DNA of 6,921 nt, taken from positions 1-6,921 of the forward strand of contig JAEWNJ010000109.1 of assembly GCA_023392795.1 (NCBI GenBank), read 5' to 3'. A program made the translations under genes and the position numbers. This stretch comes from Candidatus Cloacimonadota bacterium (GTDB taxonomy: Bacteria; Cloacimonadota; Cloacimonadia; Cloacimonadales; Cloacimonadaceae). The notes beneath the pieces were generated by a model that was given only the letters and a program-made list of their open reading frames with translations, made no database searches and was not told the origin of the DNA. This document shows positions 6,564 to 6,921 of this stretch, piece after piece. Numbering within the stretch: the stretch's first letter is position 1; every line of letters starts with the position of its first letter.

Positions 6564-6851
6564 ATGAGTAAAATGTTCTTATTTTTGATAGGCTTGCTCT
6601 TATGGGGAGCAGCATATGCAACCCCAGCATCAATTCTTCAGTACAAGATTGAACCGACTGAAGAACAAAAAAGTGAATTTTTCCGTAAGGCAGCAGAAGA
6701 TCCTGATCTATACACGTATAACCCGCTTCAAATGGGGAACGTATGGTGGTATACAACACATTGGGTTGGTAATTCTATTGTTGATCCGCCGTTTATGTTG
6801 AGTCCCAAATGTTGGTGTAAATTCCAACTCATTGTTTCTCAGGTTGTTTGA
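6564..6851 (+). CDS. Small exported protein of unknown function, probably C-terminally truncated
   Basis: The product has 95 residues. Residues 1-20 are a signal peptide (MSKMFLFLIGLLLWGAAYA) with an AYA|TP cleavage site and no lipobox Cys, so it is exported by the Sec route. The mature part has a charged segment (EPTEEQKSEFFRKAAEDPD, residues 31-49), then TYNPLQMGNVWWYTTHW (51-67). That YNPLQ-x-GN-x-W-x-Y arrangement is one I associate with the opening of longer secreted proteins in Cloacimonadota-like genomes, where it is followed by a beta-rich body; this association is from memory and unverified. The last 20 or so residues (SPKCWCKFQLIVSQVV) look unlike the rest, and the body is missing, so a frameshift or rearrangement near 6800 may have cut the gene. 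The ATG is supported by AGGAGG. It lies 139 bases after the methyltransferase in an AT-richer stretch and probably has its own promoter. No function can be assigned. Confidence 0.6.
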   Translation: MSKMFLFLIGLLLWGAAYATPASILQYKIEPTEEQKSEFFRKAAEDPDLYTYNPLQMGNVWWYTTHWVGNSIVDPPFMLSPKCWCKFQLIVSQVV

Positions 6852-6921
6852 GGGCATCTGATATCCCTCGTTACTCACAATCTATGTAAGGCCAAGCGAC
6901 CAATTGCATTGTTTTCATCTT
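6852..6921. other. Window tail with no supported feature
   Basis: The 5-bp stem GAGGG (6850-6854) with CCCTC (6865-6869) just after the small gene has no T-tract and a 10-base loop, so it is at best a weak hairpin. Nothing else is visible. Confidence 0.4.

Overview
The window looks like chromosomal DNA from an uncultured, probably anaerobic Gram-negative bacterium. Candidatus Cloacimonadota or a relative is my best guess. That rests on the style of the large secreted GLUG-repeat protein with its terminal fibronectin-type module (YRIYASDDPY), on a small secreted protein opening with a YNPLQ-x-GN-x-W motif, and on intergenic tandem 9-mers of the form ACGCGGATT. The lineage is inference; there is no rRNA or housekeeping marker to prove it.

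Layout. (1) 1-1155, plus: most of a heme catalase, cut at its N-terminus by the window edge and followed by a clean intrinsic terminator at 1175-1204. (2) 1205-1667: no gene. It holds nested inverted repeats centred near 1411 and a strong short hairpin. (3) 1668-4859, minus: a 1063-residue exported protein with three GLUG-rich blocks and a C-terminal FN3-like domain, convergent with the catalase. It has a good ribosome binding site and a plausible promoter about 150-175 bases upstream of its ATG. (4) 5036-5426: no gene. It holds two copies of a 16-base direct repeat 60 bases apart, one of them built on a perfect CTGTG-T-CACAG palindrome, and a 7-bp hairpin. (5) 5427-5657, minus: the C-terminal remnant of a LexA/S24-type phage repressor. 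(6) 5648-6424, plus: a Dam/DpnM-type adenine methyltransferase, full length and intact except for one in-frame TAA at 5990-5992. (7) 6564-6851, plus: a short protein with a signal peptide and an excellent ribosome binding site, probably truncated. (8) 6852-6921: nothing supported.

The catalase and the GLUG protein look like ordinary resident genes (peroxide defence and a cell-surface or secreted protein). The repressor fragment abutting a broken methyltransferase looks like the residue of a mobile element, most likely a prophage, in decay. I see no intact defence system, CRISPR array, transposase or RNA gene. The points most worth checking are the single stop in the methyltransferase, the repressor/methyltransferase junction, and the symmetric inverted-repeat element between the two convergent genes.
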